Assembly: GCA_028716975.1 (NCBI GenBank)
Contig: JAQUOU010000012.1
Coordinates: 1-64,000 of the forward strand
Origin: Methylobacter sp.
Lineage (GTDB): Bacteria > Pseudomonadota > Gammaproteobacteria > Methylococcales > Methylomonadaceae
DNA length: 64,000 nucleotides
Direction: 5' to 3'
Within the stretch, counting starts at the first letter, position 1. The number at the start of each line of letters is the position of its first letter. The notes under the pieces are model-generated. The model was not told where the DNA came from. It searched no databases and worked only from the letters and a program-made list of their open reading frames with translations. The position numbers were made by a program, and so were the translations under genes. Shown in pieces: positions 38,433 to 47,294 of this stretch.

Positions 38433-39116
38433 TTAGCCTTTAACGTCTATGCCGTGGGCGTTAATCGGTAATTGGCCTAGATCCCAGTTATTGCGGGCAA
38501 TCTCACGACTGAAGCACTGCGTACGGTAAATGGTGCCGCGCAGAATCTTATTGTCATGATGCGCCAGCCAGTTCTGGCGTACATCGACATATTGCTTGAT
38601 CCACGCTTTTTCATCGCCGCCCGATTTGGGCGCTTGTTCAGTAAAACGTTTTCGAAGAAAGTCCGGGATAGAACCGCTATGAACGAAGGAGTCATAGATT
38701 ACCAGCGCCGACAAGGGCAAGGTAAAGCCGTTGTTATCCGCCCAATCGATTGCCGGTTTGAAATAGCGTTTGTCAAAAAACACGTCCTGCACCTGCCGCA
38801 TGATGGGATCCTTATCGCCGGCGTCTTTCAGATGCTTTTGAAAGAGCGCATCATTGACTAACGGCGTAACCCCGATCTTGGGTAAGTAGTCACGCAGTTG
38901 CTCGCTGTACGTGCCGTGTTTGTCAACATAAGTTTTTACCAGTTCTTCAAGGTTGCCGTATTCGGTCGTTTGCGAACGGCCGTATGTCACCTGTTTCATT
39001 CCGTGCGGGCCATCGGGGAAAATGGCAATGGCGCCGTAATTGCCTTCGGCGCTGCCGGTTTCAAAAACATTAACAACCTGCTCACAAATACTTTTTTGTT
39101 GGTCTGTTAAATTCAT
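38433..39116 (-). CDS. GH46-like (chitosanase/lysozyme-like) glycan hydrolase
   Basis: The 227-residue protein resembles the GH46 chitosanase fold. It has an N-terminal VFETG (Glu19, candidate acid) followed by a YGAIAIFPDGPHGMKQVTYGRSQTTEYGNL loop carrying acidic and aromatic residues, then an all-helical body (FFDKRYFKPAIDWADNNGF, SALVIYDSFVHSGSIPDFL, WLAHHDNKILRGTIYR). It has no signal peptide, so it would need a dedicated delivery route. It lies 22 nt upstream of the DUF4157 gene and 15 nt downstream of the LprI-like gene. With a lysozyme-inhibitor-like neighbour, peptidoglycan is a likelier target than chitosan. Cargo or spike-lysozyme duty in an eCIS is inferred. Confidence 0.7.
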   Translation of the reverse strand: MNLTDQQKSICEQVVNVFETGSAEGNYGAIAIFPDGPHGMKQVTYGRSQTTEYGNLEELVKTYVDKHGTYSEQLRDYLPKIGVTPLVNDALFQKHLKDAGDKDPIMRQVQDVFFDKRYFKPAIDWADNNGFTLPLSALVIYDSFVHSGSIPDFLRKRFTEQAPKSGGDEKAWIKQYVDVRQNWLAHHDNKILRGTIYRTQCFSREIARNNWDLGQLPINAHGIDVKG

Positions 39117-39131
39117 GGCGGTTTCCTCAAG

Positions 39132-39650
39132 TCATTTTTTAGGTGGATGGATGGCATGCAGTGGCCGCAATCGCTTTCGCAGATCCACGAGTCTTTCTTC
39201 GGTGATTTTACTGAACGCAGCGCTGTACTCCAGGGGCGCAAGAGATCCGCCCTTGGAAGTCACCGATTCATTAGCTGATTTGGCGCGCTTCGCGAGCCAG
39301 CGTTCCTGCTCCTTGAATAGTTGAATCCGCTTTTGTTTATCAAGAGTCTGCATCAACTCGATATAAAGGATAAATAATTGCGCATCGGCGACATCGGCCA
39401 GGTTCTGGCTTGCCAGGTTCATCGCTTGCTGGGGTGCGTTTGAGTCAGTTTTGGATGATTCCTGCAAAGTATTTTTAAGCTGATCGAGCGAGGGCGCCCA
39501 GGAGTCGGGGATTAGCGTGCCGCTTGCGCGGGGGCATTCGCCTGCACTGACCAGTGAGGTTTGAGAAATTAGAAAAAAACCGCCGATAATTATTCCTAAA
39601 AAAAACTGACGTGGGATTTCTCTCAAGGTTTTGATGATGACTTTTTTCAT
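39132..39650 (-). CDS. LprI/DUF1311-like lysozyme-inhibitor family protein
   Basis: The frame is open to 39728, but AGAGGAT sits just before ATGATAATG, so the start is 39650 (172 aa). The N-terminus is a signal-like segment (QFFLGIIIGGFFLISQTSLVSAGEC). The C-terminal KRIQLFKEQERWLAKRAKSANES is the LprI pattern (KxQRxWLxxR), whose known members inhibit lysozyme in the periplasm. It is the first gene of the operon LprI - GH46-like - DUF4157. An immunity role against the neighbouring hydrolase is a reasonable inference from order and function but is not proven. Confidence 0.7.
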   Translation of the reverse strand: MKKVIIKTLREIPRQFFLGIIIGGFFLISQTSLVSAGECPRASGTLIPDSWAPSLDQLKNTLQESSKTDSNAPQQAMNLASQNLADVADAQLFILYIELMQTLDKQKRIQLFKEQERWLAKRAKSANESVTSKGGSLAPLEYSAAFSKITEERLVDLRKRLRPLHAIHPPKK

Positions 39651-39821
39651 TATCATATCCTCTGACGTAAACTTTAACGCGTTGTTATAGTTCAATGTTC
39701 CGTTGCAGCTCCCAACGGTTCCAGTCACCTGGATATTGACGAAAAAACTAGAAATTCAAGTATACAGCCGTTATGATTCTGATAAAAGCTTCAGTCTGTA
39801 ACCAATTGAAAAAAGGAAAGA

Positions 39822-40352
39822 ATGTCAACAGAACCCACGCAAACAAAGGACAAACCCGGTTGGGCCGCCCCCATAGAAAGCCGGAGGGAGAGAGCCGATT
39901 ACTACTTCCAGACTGTTCTGGAGAACCAGCGTGACTGGTATTCGGAAAAGGCAGGGACGCAAAAAAGACGGCACCTGTTCTTTGCTATCTCAGTCATCGT
40001 GCTCGGAACTCTCATTTCCTGTCTGCAAGTAATTGAAGCGGCAGCTTGGATCAGATATCTAACAGCAGGACTTGGGGCTTTTGTGTCAGTTTTACGAGCA
40101 GTTGACACGTTGCTGCATCCGGGCGAAACATGGCAGGGATACCGGAAAGCCTCGGAAAACATGAAGCGCGAATACCGGCTGTACATTAACAATGCCGATG
40201 TCTATGCGGATGCCTCCGACGAAGACGCCGCTTATCGCCTGCTGGTTGAACGCGTGGAAACCATTCTGGCCGAAGAACAGCAACTGTTCTGGCAGTTTCA
40301 TGCCAAAAATCCGGTACCGCAGTCAACTATGCACGAAAGCGAGCCGGATTGA
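39822..40352 (+). CDS. DUF4231 (SLATT-type) two-TM protein
   Basis: The 176-residue protein has a charged N-terminal helix (ESRRERADYYFQTVLENQRDWYSEKA), two adjacent TM segments (LFFAISVIVLGTLISCLQV and WIRYLTAGLGAFVSVLRAV), then WQGYRKASENMKREYRLYI and an acidic amphipathic helix (YRLLVERVETILAEEQQLFWQF). This is the DUF4231 / SLATT layout. SLATT proteins are predicted pore-forming effectors in nucleotide-dependent and NAD-related conflict systems. The TIR gene follows 88 bp downstream on the same strand. The divergent neighbour is the LprI operon. Confidence 0.75.
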   Translation: MSTEPTQTKDKPGWAAPIESRRERADYYFQTVLENQRDWYSEKAGTQKRRHLFFAISVIVLGTLISCLQVIEAAAWIRYLTAGLGAFVSVLRAVDTLLHPGETWQGYRKASENMKREYRLYINNADVYADASDEDAAYRLLVERVETILAEEQQLFWQFHAKNPVPQSTMHESEPD

Positions 40353-40440
40353 GCATAACGGAAAACAGGTATTCAAGTTGAGCCTGGATTTATGTAATTT
40401 TATAGACCACCGCTTTTCCACATAAATTTCCGGTGAAGAA

Positions 40441-41928
40441 ATGTTGAAAAATCCAAGCCTTAGAGGCTCAATTTTCATTAGTTACAGACGCGCGGATTCG
40501 CCGGGATATGTCCGGGCGCTCATGAGCGATATGCGTAATTTCTTCGGGAGCAAGCATGTTTTCCTGGACATGGAAGACATTCCGGCCGGCAGCGACTTTC
40601 CGTTGATCATTGATGAGGCGGTTAGCAATTGTGAGCTGTTGCTTGCGCTTATCGGCCCAAGCTGGATCGATTTACGGGATGAGTTTGGACAACGCCGCAT
40701 AGAAAATCCTGTTGACTTTGTGCGTCTTGAGCTTGGTGTGGCCCTGGCGCATAAGATTCCGATAATTCCTGTGCTGGTGGACAATGCCAAGGTGCCGAAA
40801 CCTGAGCAACTTCCTGATCAAATTAAGCAGTTAAGCACGCTGGAAGGAGTTTCTCTTACCTATGATCGATGGGACGACGACATCGCGCGGTTGTTCGACG
40901 CCATAGAAAAGATTGCAGTGGAACCGCAAGTCGCACGCCGGTATTCCGCGGCATTAGCCAAGCTGGATCTGGGGCATTGGCAGGAGGCCTTAACTGAATT
41001 CGAGGCCATTACATCGATTCAACCGCGCTACCTGGATGTTCCGGAAAGAATCAAACCGTTGCGTGCTTTGGCCGGGAAATTGTCTGCGCTCGGACCAAAG
41101 GCGGGCAGGTGGCAGAATTTAGCAAGCAAATATCCCTTAACACTTATGGTAATTGTCAGCCTTCTTCCAAACGCATCAGCGGCTGCGTTTAACTATCTCT
41201 TTAACCTGGAGGTTATCGTGCATCCTATGGCCCGGCGAGGGGTTGAGCAGGCGGAGCACTACTTTCAGGTTTGGGCAGTACTCGTGAACAGCATCGGGTT
41301 TCTGACCGGCATAGTATTATTCATTTTTTTTGCCAGATCTGTGAGCCGCGGCCTCGCAAATGTGGTTAGCGGCAGGGCTGTAGCGCAACAATCCTTAACA
41401 TTTTTACGGCGGCGCTGCTTGTTATTGGGGCAGTATGTCGCGCTTATCAGCGCGTGCATATGGATTATAGCAGGACCGATTTATCCCTTGATGATCGGCG
41501 CACTGGAATTTCGCGACTATGTCTACTTTATAGCTTCACTGGGCGTGTGCGGTATTTTTGTGGCGACTTACCCTTTCCTGGTTGTAACATGGCTATGCAC
41601 ACATGTATTCTACCCGCCATTGCTCACGCCAGGTTCTGTTGCAGCCGGCGATATGGCGACTTTAACCCGTATTGATTCCTTGAGGTGGCGATATTTGGCA
41701 ATGGCCGGAGCCTTGCCGATGCTGGTATTGGCTTTGGGGCTTATCCTCGGCCCTTCGGTTGGCTCACGCTGGGCTACAATACTTTTAGGCGCAGGCGGGT
41801 TTGTTGGCGTTGCCGGCTTTGTTTTTGCGCTGTCTTTATTCCAGGCGATTCAAGCCGATATTTTCTTGTTGAAGGAAGCGGCCTTGGCTTATGCTAACAA
41901 ACTCGACAATCACGAAACCATCGAATAA
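40441..41928 (+). CDS. TIR-domain protein with six-TM C-terminal half
   Basis: The 495-residue protein begins with a bacterial TIR domain (residues 9-158): SIFISYRRADSPGYVRAL, VFLDMEDIPAGSDFP, LLLALIGPSWID, and the catalytic-type Glu97 within FVRLELGVAL. The loop between has ENPVDF. Residues 165-215 look like a short helical repeat (ALAKLDLGHWQEALTEFEAI). The C-terminal half (about 230-475) has about six TM helices, such as WAVLVNSIGFLTGIVLFIFF, GQYVALISACIWIIAGPIY and ILLGAGGFVGVAGFVFALSL. TIR NADases cleave NAD; the membrane part may tether or form a channel. With the preceding DUF4231 gene it makes a plausible two-gene defence unit. Confidence 0.85.
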   Translation: MLKNPSLRGSIFISYRRADSPGYVRALMSDMRNFFGSKHVFLDMEDIPAGSDFPLIIDEAVSNCELLLALIGPSWIDLRDEFGQRRIENPVDFVRLELGVALAHKIPIIPVLVDNAKVPKPEQLPDQIKQLSTLEGVSLTYDRWDDDIARLFDAIEKIAVEPQVARRYSAALAKLDLGHWQEALTEFEAITSIQPRYLDVPERIKPLRALAGKLSALGPKAGRWQNLASKYPLTLMVIVSLLPNASAAAFNYLFNLEVIVHPMARRGVEQAEHYFQVWAVLVNSIGFLTGIVLFIFFARSVSRGLANVVSGRAVAQQSLTFLRRRCLLLGQYVALISACIWIIAGPIYPLMIGALEFRDYVYFIASLGVCGIFVATYPFLVVTWLCTHVFYPPLLTPGSVAAGDMATLTRIDSLRWRYLAMAGALPMLVLALGLILGPSVGSRWATILLGAGGFVGVAGFVFALSLFQAIQADIFLLKEAALAYANKLDNHETIE

Positions 41929-42080
41929 ATCGGCGGAATAATACTGGGTGATTAATTATGTAGAACTTCAATATTGATGGAGTTTGTTTCACTTAATTTT
42001 GTGAAATTTCTGAGGATCCGATGCGAATAACTTTTATCCAAAGCTGCTGATTTACCACGATTCATGCCAAAGGTTTAAAA

Positions 42081-42539
42081 TTAAACAGACTTTCTACCGG
42101 CTATATCTTCATTCCAAAGGACAGGCTTTTCCAGGATGAACGTGCGCATTAAAGCTTCACATTGAGGATCATTTAGCAGGACTACCTCAACGCCATGAGC
42201 CCTGAGAAAGTCTATATTTCCGGGAAATGATTGGTTTTCGCCAATCACGACCTGGGGAATGCCGAACTGGACCACCCTGCCAGCACACATCATGCAAGGG
42301 CTGAGAGTTGTAAATAGCGTTACGGCATGATAATCGGAACGCCTTCCTACGCGCCGAATGCAGTCCATTTCACCATGAGCGGTGGGGTCTCCATCTTGAA
42401 CCCGTCGATTATGACCTTCACCGATAACGTGATTGTGCTCCACCATCACGGCGCCAATCGGAAGTCCACCTTCTTTATACGACTTTAGCGCTTGCTGGTA
42501 AGCTGCCTGCATAAAGCGATGATAATCATGGGCCGGCAT
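42081..42539 (-). CDS. Cytosine/nucleoside deaminase (CDA-fold, yeast FCY1-like)
   Basis: ATG 42539 with GAGG upstream is preferred over TTG 42557, giving 152 residues. The zinc site is AHGE (His and catalytic Glu) plus PCMMCAG. The layout GGLPIGAVMVE, GEGHNRRVQDGDPTAHGEMDCI, LFTTLSPCMMCAG, GIPQVVIGE and VLLNDPQCEALMRTFI closely follows yeast cytosine deaminase. It would convert cytosine to uracil for salvage, although related guanine or riboflavin-pathway deaminases are alternatives. It is divergent from yebC and stands alone. Confidence 0.85.
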   Translation of the reverse strand: MPAHDYHRFMQAAYQQALKSYKEGGLPIGAVMVEHNHVIGEGHNRRVQDGDPTAHGEMDCIRRVGRRSDYHAVTLFTTLSPCMMCAGRVVQFGIPQVVIGENQSFPGNIDFLRAHGVEVVLLNDPQCEALMRTFILEKPVLWNEDIAGRKSV

Positions 42540-42658
42540 GAATAACCTCACAGTCAATTAATATACGTCAGGCCGATTATGCCGACTAAAAGGTTCCCTA
42601 TGCAAATACTTATCTGTAAAATCCGCAGCTTTATCTTTGTCAAAGGAGCCACAGCCAA

Positions 42659-43375
42659 ATGGGTAGAGCCTATCAAAACCGTAAAGTTTCCATGGCCAAA
42701 ACATCTGATGCCAAGGCCAAGGTATACAGTAAATATGGCCGTGAAATATATGTGTGCGCTAAAGCGGCCGGCATCGACCCGGACGGAAATTTAGCCTTAC
42801 GGGGGCTGATTGATCGAGCCAAGAAAGACCAGGTACCTACACACGTTATTGAAAAAGCCATCGGCAAAGCCAAAGGCGGCGGAGGTGAAGATTTTGCGCC
42901 TGCGCGATATGAAGGCTATGGGCCCGGCGGCTGCATGGTGATTGTCGACTGTCTGACCGACAATCCTAACCGTACTTTTGGTGATGTGCGCCAGTGTTTT
43001 ACCAAAACAAAATGTAAAATTGGCACCCAGGGCGCGGTCAGCCACATGTTTGACCATGCGGCTATCCTGGCCTTTGAAAATGATGACGAGGACAGTGTTC
43101 TTGACGTATTGCTAACGGCCGATGTGGATGTTTCCGATATTGAAAGCGATGAGGGGAAAATCACTATCTTCACGCCCCCCGCCGACTATTTTAAGGCCAG
43201 GCAAGCCTTAACGAATTCGTTAGGCGGGATTGATTTTACTGTAGACGAAATTCAATTTTTGCCAAGAAGCACCACAGCTATTAGCGGGGATGAACTGGCA
43301 TTGTTTGAAAAGTTTTTAGATATGCTGAATGATCTGGATGATGTGCAGAATGTTTATCATGATGCCGAGTATTGA
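42659..43375 (+). CDS. yebC: YebC/PmpR-family regulator
   Basis: The 238-residue protein has the YebC/TACO1 pattern: an N-terminal [21 protein letters not shown]-like region, [47 protein letters not shown], and a C-terminal [13 protein letters not shown]. Family members help ribosomes translate difficult (proline-rich) stretches or act as transcription regulators. CAAAGGAG sits just before ATG 42659. It is not next to ruvC here. This lineage has the shorter-core YebC-II-like sequence. Confidence 0.9.
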   Translation: MGRAYQNRKVSMAKTSDAKAKVYSKYGREIYVCAKAAGIDPDGNLALRGLIDRAKKDQVPTHVIEKAIGKAKGGGGEDFAPARYEGYGPGGCMVIVDCLTDNPNRTFGDVRQCFTKTKCKIGTQGAVSHMFDHAAILAFENDDEDSVLDVLLTADVDVSDIESDEGKITIFTPPADYFKARQALTNSLGGIDFTVDEIQFLPRSTTAISGDELALFEKFLDMLNDLDDVQNVYHDAEY

Positions 43376-43413
43376 AAGCGGGGTTCCAGCGGTTAGGTCG
43401 GTCTGATACATTA

Positions 43414-43546
43414 GGGAAGCGCTGATTAAATCCTTCGACAAGCTCAGGATGAACGGTAACTTATTGATTTCGTCCGTGGTGAGCCCTTCGCCTATGCTCA
43501 GGAGAGCCTTGTCGAACCATGAACGGATAATTTTTAGAGGTTCCCA
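43414..43546. repeat. MITE-like repeat, family 1 (copy C)
   Basis: The left end is GGGAAGCGCTGATTAAATCC, as in copy A, and the right end is ATTTTTAGAGGTTCCC, as in copies B and D. TTA (or ATTA) lies outside both ends (43411-43413 and 43547-43549). The interior has the CCTTCGACAAGCTCAGG / GTGGTGAGCCCTTCG modules. The mix of end types suggests recombination between subfamilies. It lies upstream of the Hsp70 operon. Confidence 0.75.
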
Positions 43547-43777
43547 TTATTAATTATAATGGTTTCAATAATTGGCTGTGGCCGCTTTGAAGAATAATTG
43601 AAATTACTCGAAAGCATTCATTCATAATTTTGCGTATATTAGGAAGCTGAAATTTAATGTAATTTCCTCAATTTGTCACTATTTTTAAAGGCCGTGCGTT
43701 ATGAGAATGAGAGACACTTTAGTTTTATAATGAATCGTATTTATCTTACATAAGTCCTTGAACGAACAATAACGTCG

Positions 43778-46270
43778 ATGAAAAAGAAACAAATGCCAGT
43801 TTCCGGCATGATAGCGGATAGCCTTGAAAAGCAGGCTCTGGCGCAGTTAAATTCCGGTAAATATAAAGAAGCAATCGAGCTTTATAAAAAGTTATTGCAG
43901 GATTCCGGTAACAGCGAATGGCGGCAGCAGTTAGCGTACTGTTACTTGCAAAGAGCCTTAACGTTTGCCGCAAAAGGCATGTATAAAGAAGCATTGGTGC
44001 TGTGGGAAAATTACAGCCAACAGGCCCAGCCTCCTTATGAAGCTTACGATCATTATATAAGCTGGCTGATTCAAACCAAAAACCAGGCCCGAATCCAGTC
44101 CTGTCTGGATCAGTTATCAGCCCGGCAACTGGATAATCAATATCCCGCGTTAGCCGCTTTATTAGGCGCGCTGATCATTACTGATCATCCTGAATTTCAG
44201 AAGGCTTTACCGCAAGACTCCGCCTTTATAAAGCATGTAGAAATTGCGAAAACGGCTTTGCAGGCGTATCAGGAAAACGATCCGGACGGCGTTGAAGAGG
44301 CGTTAAAAGAATTACCTTATCGTTCCGCATTCCGGGATTTTCGCGCCCTTTTAAAAGCGGCCGTCACAGCGCCGGCTTCGGTTACAGAAGCGCAGTCGCT
44401 GTTAGCCAAAATTCCAGCGAATTCACCGTATTCGCAAGCCGCCCGGTTGTTGCAAGTCTGCTTCCAAAAAGGTTCGGCGCTGGCCTGGGAAATGGTAAAG
44501 CTCAATCATCAACAGCGCAGGCTTATTGGCGAAATAACAGGTCTCAATAAAAAGCAGCTCGATCTCATTGAGTCTTTAAGCAGCCAAAAAGACCGCTTAT
44601 CCGACAAAATAAAATTTAATCTGGCTATTCAATATCAATCGCTATGGGATTCCGGGTCGGCGCAACGTTTCTGTTTCGCAATGCTGGCCAGCTATCCGGC
44701 AGGACAACGCGATTTCAACAAACACTTTGGCGCTATTGATGAATTTGAAGAAAACCGCTTAAAGGCACTGCTGCACGAACGCGATAATAATAGCTACGAG
44801 GCCGAATATTACTGGAAACAATGCGTAAAAATATTAACCCGGCAGGAAACCGGCAACGGTGTGAAAACAGCACTGATTTTGCGCCATATTGCTGAAAAGC
44901 AGCCGGAGCCTTCAGAGCAAGTCAAATTACTCATTGAAAGCCTGGAGCACGACCCGGAAGATCGGGGCAGTTATCTGCAAATTCTCCGTTATTATGGTCA
45001 GCAACAGGAAACGGCCGATGACTTTAAGCAATGGTTGACCAAAACTCTGGAAAAGTTTCCGCAGGACATTGACGTGCTGACCCTGGCGCTTCAGGCAGCC
45101 ATGCGCGGCAAGACTTATAAAAAAGCCGGCCAACTCGCGTTGAGCATCCTGAAAATCGATCCGCTTAATACCGCTACCAAGCAAATCCTGTTTTCAAGCC
45201 ATTTAATGCATGCGCATCAGCTATTAAAAGGCAAAAAATATCATTTGGTTGAAAATGAAATTAAACAGGCTGAAGATTTAAAAATCGGCAAAAACTACAC
45301 TATTCAAACGCAATTAATGCGTGGTCTTTTTTATTTTGCCGCCCAGGATAAAAAACCGGGGCTGCAACTGATAGTTGAATCCTTGAACAGGCTAAATAGC
45401 GATCCGGTCAATGCGCATTTCCAGGCTATTATGGAGACATTTTTAGCCGGCTTGCCGGTCGCGGCTATTCTGAGGGAATTGCCGCCCGCAAAAGAACATT
45501 TATTATCGGCAAAGGAACTAACCCGATTTATTGAGTTGCTAAAGCAATATAACCAGGAATCCGGCGATGAGGAATACCTCCGAAAGGCGCTGGAAAAAGT
45601 TAAGAGCGCGCTGAAAAAGTCCGTGCACCAACAGGATTACGATGAAAGCCTGTTATTAACGTTGTGTGAAACATTGGGCGCTATTCATCACTTTGAGTTA
45701 TTGCGCCATTGCGCGAAATGGGCGCAGGCCAAATGGCAAAAACCCATCTGGATGTATTACCGGATTTATTCCGAGACCAATGGCATCCCCGAAAAATGCT
45801 CATACATGCAGTGCTTCCGCCTGGAAGATAGTCTTGTGAGAGCCAGGCGGGAAAAAGACCATCGCTCTGAGGTCTTGATCGGTAATTATCTGGATGGCTA
45901 CCACGAAGCTCATCCAGGCAGTGGGTTGGGCTTTCTGGCAAATCTGTTTGATGAGAATGAAGAAGATAATTATGATGATCCGTTTGATCAGCTCTTTGGC
46001 CACTTGCCTGATGAAATATTTATTAAGCTCAACAAAAAAATAGTAGCCTTAGCCAAAAAAATCTCACCGGAACGGCTTATTCAGGAGTTGGCCAAAGAGC
46101 TCGGTCAGGACAGCAAAATTCTGAACGCTATCATGCAAGACCCTGATTTATTCACTGCCCTGATGATACTAAAAGCAGCAAATGATTTAGGCATAAACAT
46201 TGAGGTCAGCGTTGCGGACGTCCTTGCCTGTTTCGGCGTAGGCAAAAAGACCTCCCCATTTCCTTTTTAA
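43778..46270 (+). CDS. Large TPR-like helical protein of an accessory Hsp70 operon
   Basis: The 830-residue soluble protein has TPR-like helix pairs, clearest at the start (EKQALAQLNSGKYKEAIELYKKLLQ, AYCYLQRALTFAAKGMYKEALVLWENY) and recurring near residues 390-520. There is an acidic patch (DENEEDNYDDPFD) near residue 730 and a C-terminal helical tail (LIQELAKELGQDSKIL). No signal peptide or enzyme motif is seen. The J-protein gene follows after 14 nt and the chaperone genes after it. A role as client adaptor or scaffold for the Hsp70 is inferred from the operon. The ribosome binding site before ATG 43778 is weak. Confidence 0.75.
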   Translation: MKKKQMPVSGMIADSLEKQALAQLNSGKYKEAIELYKKLLQDSGNSEWRQQLAYCYLQRALTFAAKGMYKEALVLWENYSQQAQPPYEAYDHYISWLIQTKNQARIQSCLDQLSARQLDNQYPALAALLGALIITDHPEFQKALPQDSAFIKHVEIAKTALQAYQENDPDGVEEALKELPYRSAFRDFRALLKAAVTAPASVTEAQSLLAKIPANSPYSQAARLLQVCFQKGSALAWEMVKLNHQQRRLIGEITGLNKKQLDLIESLSSQKDRLSDKIKFNLAIQYQSLWDSGSAQRFCFAMLASYPAGQRDFNKHFGAIDEFEENRLKALLHERDNNSYEAEYYWKQCVKILTRQETGNGVKTALILRHIAEKQPEPSEQVKLLIESLEHDPEDRGSYLQILRYYGQQQETADDFKQWLTKTLEKFPQDIDVLTLALQAAMRGKTYKKAGQLALSILKIDPLNTATKQILFSSHLMHAHQLLKGKKYHLVENEIKQAEDLKIGKNYTIQTQLMRGLFYFAAQDKKPGLQLIVESLNRLNSDPVNAHFQAIMETFLAGLPVAAILRELPPAKEHLLSAKELTRFIELLKQYNQESGDEEYLRKALEKVKSALKKSVHQQDYDESLLLTLCETLGAIHHFELLRHCAKWAQAKWQKPIWMYYRIYSETNGIPEKCSYMQCFRLEDSLVRARREKDHRSEVLIGNYLDGYHEAHPGSGLGFLANLFDENEEDNYDDPFDQLFGHLPDEIFIKLNKKIVALAKKISPERLIQELAKELGQDSKILNAIMQDPDLFTALMILKAANDLGINIEVSVADVLACFGVGKKTSPFPF

Positions 46271-46284
46271 TCCTGTAATCCACC

Positions 46285-46626
46285 ATGAAAACACCTTATG
46301 AACTATTGGGCGTTGCAGCTGATGCAGCTGATGCTGAAATCAAGCAGGCTTATTTACAGAAAGTTAAAGACAACCCGCCGGATCGTGACCAGGAACAGTT
46401 TCAATTGATACATAACGCTTATACCTCAATTAAAGACAGCAAAAGCCGGATGAGCTATGCCTTGTTCAATGTGCCGATAGCCGATTTTGAAGAACTACTT
46501 GATCAGGCATTGGCTACAGCGCAAGCCCTACAGATTAAACCGGAACATTTTAATAAACTGTTACATGCGGGCATTGATGATGCAACTCTCGTGAACGCCC
46601 TTCCTCACTATTCTGAAAAGTCATGA
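46285..46626 (+). CDS. J-domain protein with degenerate HPD motif
   Basis: The 113-residue protein is little more than a J domain: PYELLGVAADAADAEIKQAYLQKVKDNPPDRDQEQFQLIHNAYTSI. The HPD tripeptide that triggers Hsp70 ATPase is PPD (residues 31-33), so the His is replaced. The same PPD variant is common in J proteins paired with HscC-like Hsp70s, from general knowledge. A short C-terminal helix region follows (DFEELLDQALATAQAL). It overlaps the GrpE gene by 4 nt. Confidence 0.8.
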   Translation: MKTPYELLGVAADAADAEIKQAYLQKVKDNPPDRDQEQFQLIHNAYTSIKDSKSRMSYALFNVPIADFEELLDQALATAQALQIKPEHFNKLLHAGIDDATLVNALPHYSEKS

Positions 46627-47294
46627 GCACAGAAGCAGAAAAAAGCGAATTACTTGAAGACTTCCGGAATTATCTGGAACAGAGCAGGCTTGAACAACAA
46701 TTAGCGATTAACGAGCAACCCGACCTGAATACCTTGCTGAGTGAAATGGCGGGCTTAAAGACTGAAATAAAGGTCGAGTCCAGACTGTTTAAAAGCACCC
46801 TGGAGTCGCTGGGTTCGGCGCTGGCGACGGTGCAGGACGATAATAAAACCCTATCGGCTGAGCTTGCCGTGCATGCCGAACGGCTCGAACAACAGCAAGG
46901 TGAAATCATGCGCACCATGCTGCTGGATATCGTAGATATTTATGATCGTTTGAGCACAGGGCTGGAAGTTTTACAAAACTACCGGCCGGTTTCGTCGCTG
47001 TTCAAGCATTCCAGGGACAAGGATGTGCATTTTATCAAGCGCTTTAAAGAGGGGCAGCTTATGACACTCAGGCGTTTTGATCAATTACTGCAGCGTTACC
47101 AGGTCCAAGTGATTGACTGTGTGGGCAATTTGCTTGACCCTATGACCATGAGCGCGGTTGAAACCGGTCATGATCCAAAACTCGAGAATGGAGTTGTGCT
47201 GGAAGAACTGCGGAAAGGCTTTCTATTTAAAGATCAAGTCCTGCGGCTGGCAGAAGTTAAAGTCAATAAAATCAACACCCGGTTAATATTATGA
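46623..47294 (+). CDS. GrpE-like nucleotide exchange factor
   Basis: The 223-residue protein has a long N-terminal coiled coil (EQSRLEQQLAINEQPDLNTLL to VHAERLEQQQGE) and a GrpE-type C-terminal wing: LDPMTMSAVETGHDPKLENGVVLEELRKGFLFKDQVLRLAEVKV. GrpE releases ADP from Hsp70. It overlaps the J gene upstream and the DnaK-like gene downstream by 4 nt each. It is distinct from the housekeeping GrpE and is evidently dedicated to this operon's Hsp70. Confidence 0.85.
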   Translation: MSTEAEKSELLEDFRNYLEQSRLEQQLAINEQPDLNTLLSEMAGLKTEIKVESRLFKSTLESLGSALATVQDDNKTLSAELAVHAERLEQQQGEIMRTMLLDIVDIYDRLSTGLEVLQNYRPVSSLFKHSRDKDVHFIKRFKEGQLMTLRRFDQLLQRYQVQVIDCVGNLLDPMTMSAVETGHDPKLENGVVLEELRKGFLFKDQVLRLAEVKVNKINTRLIL

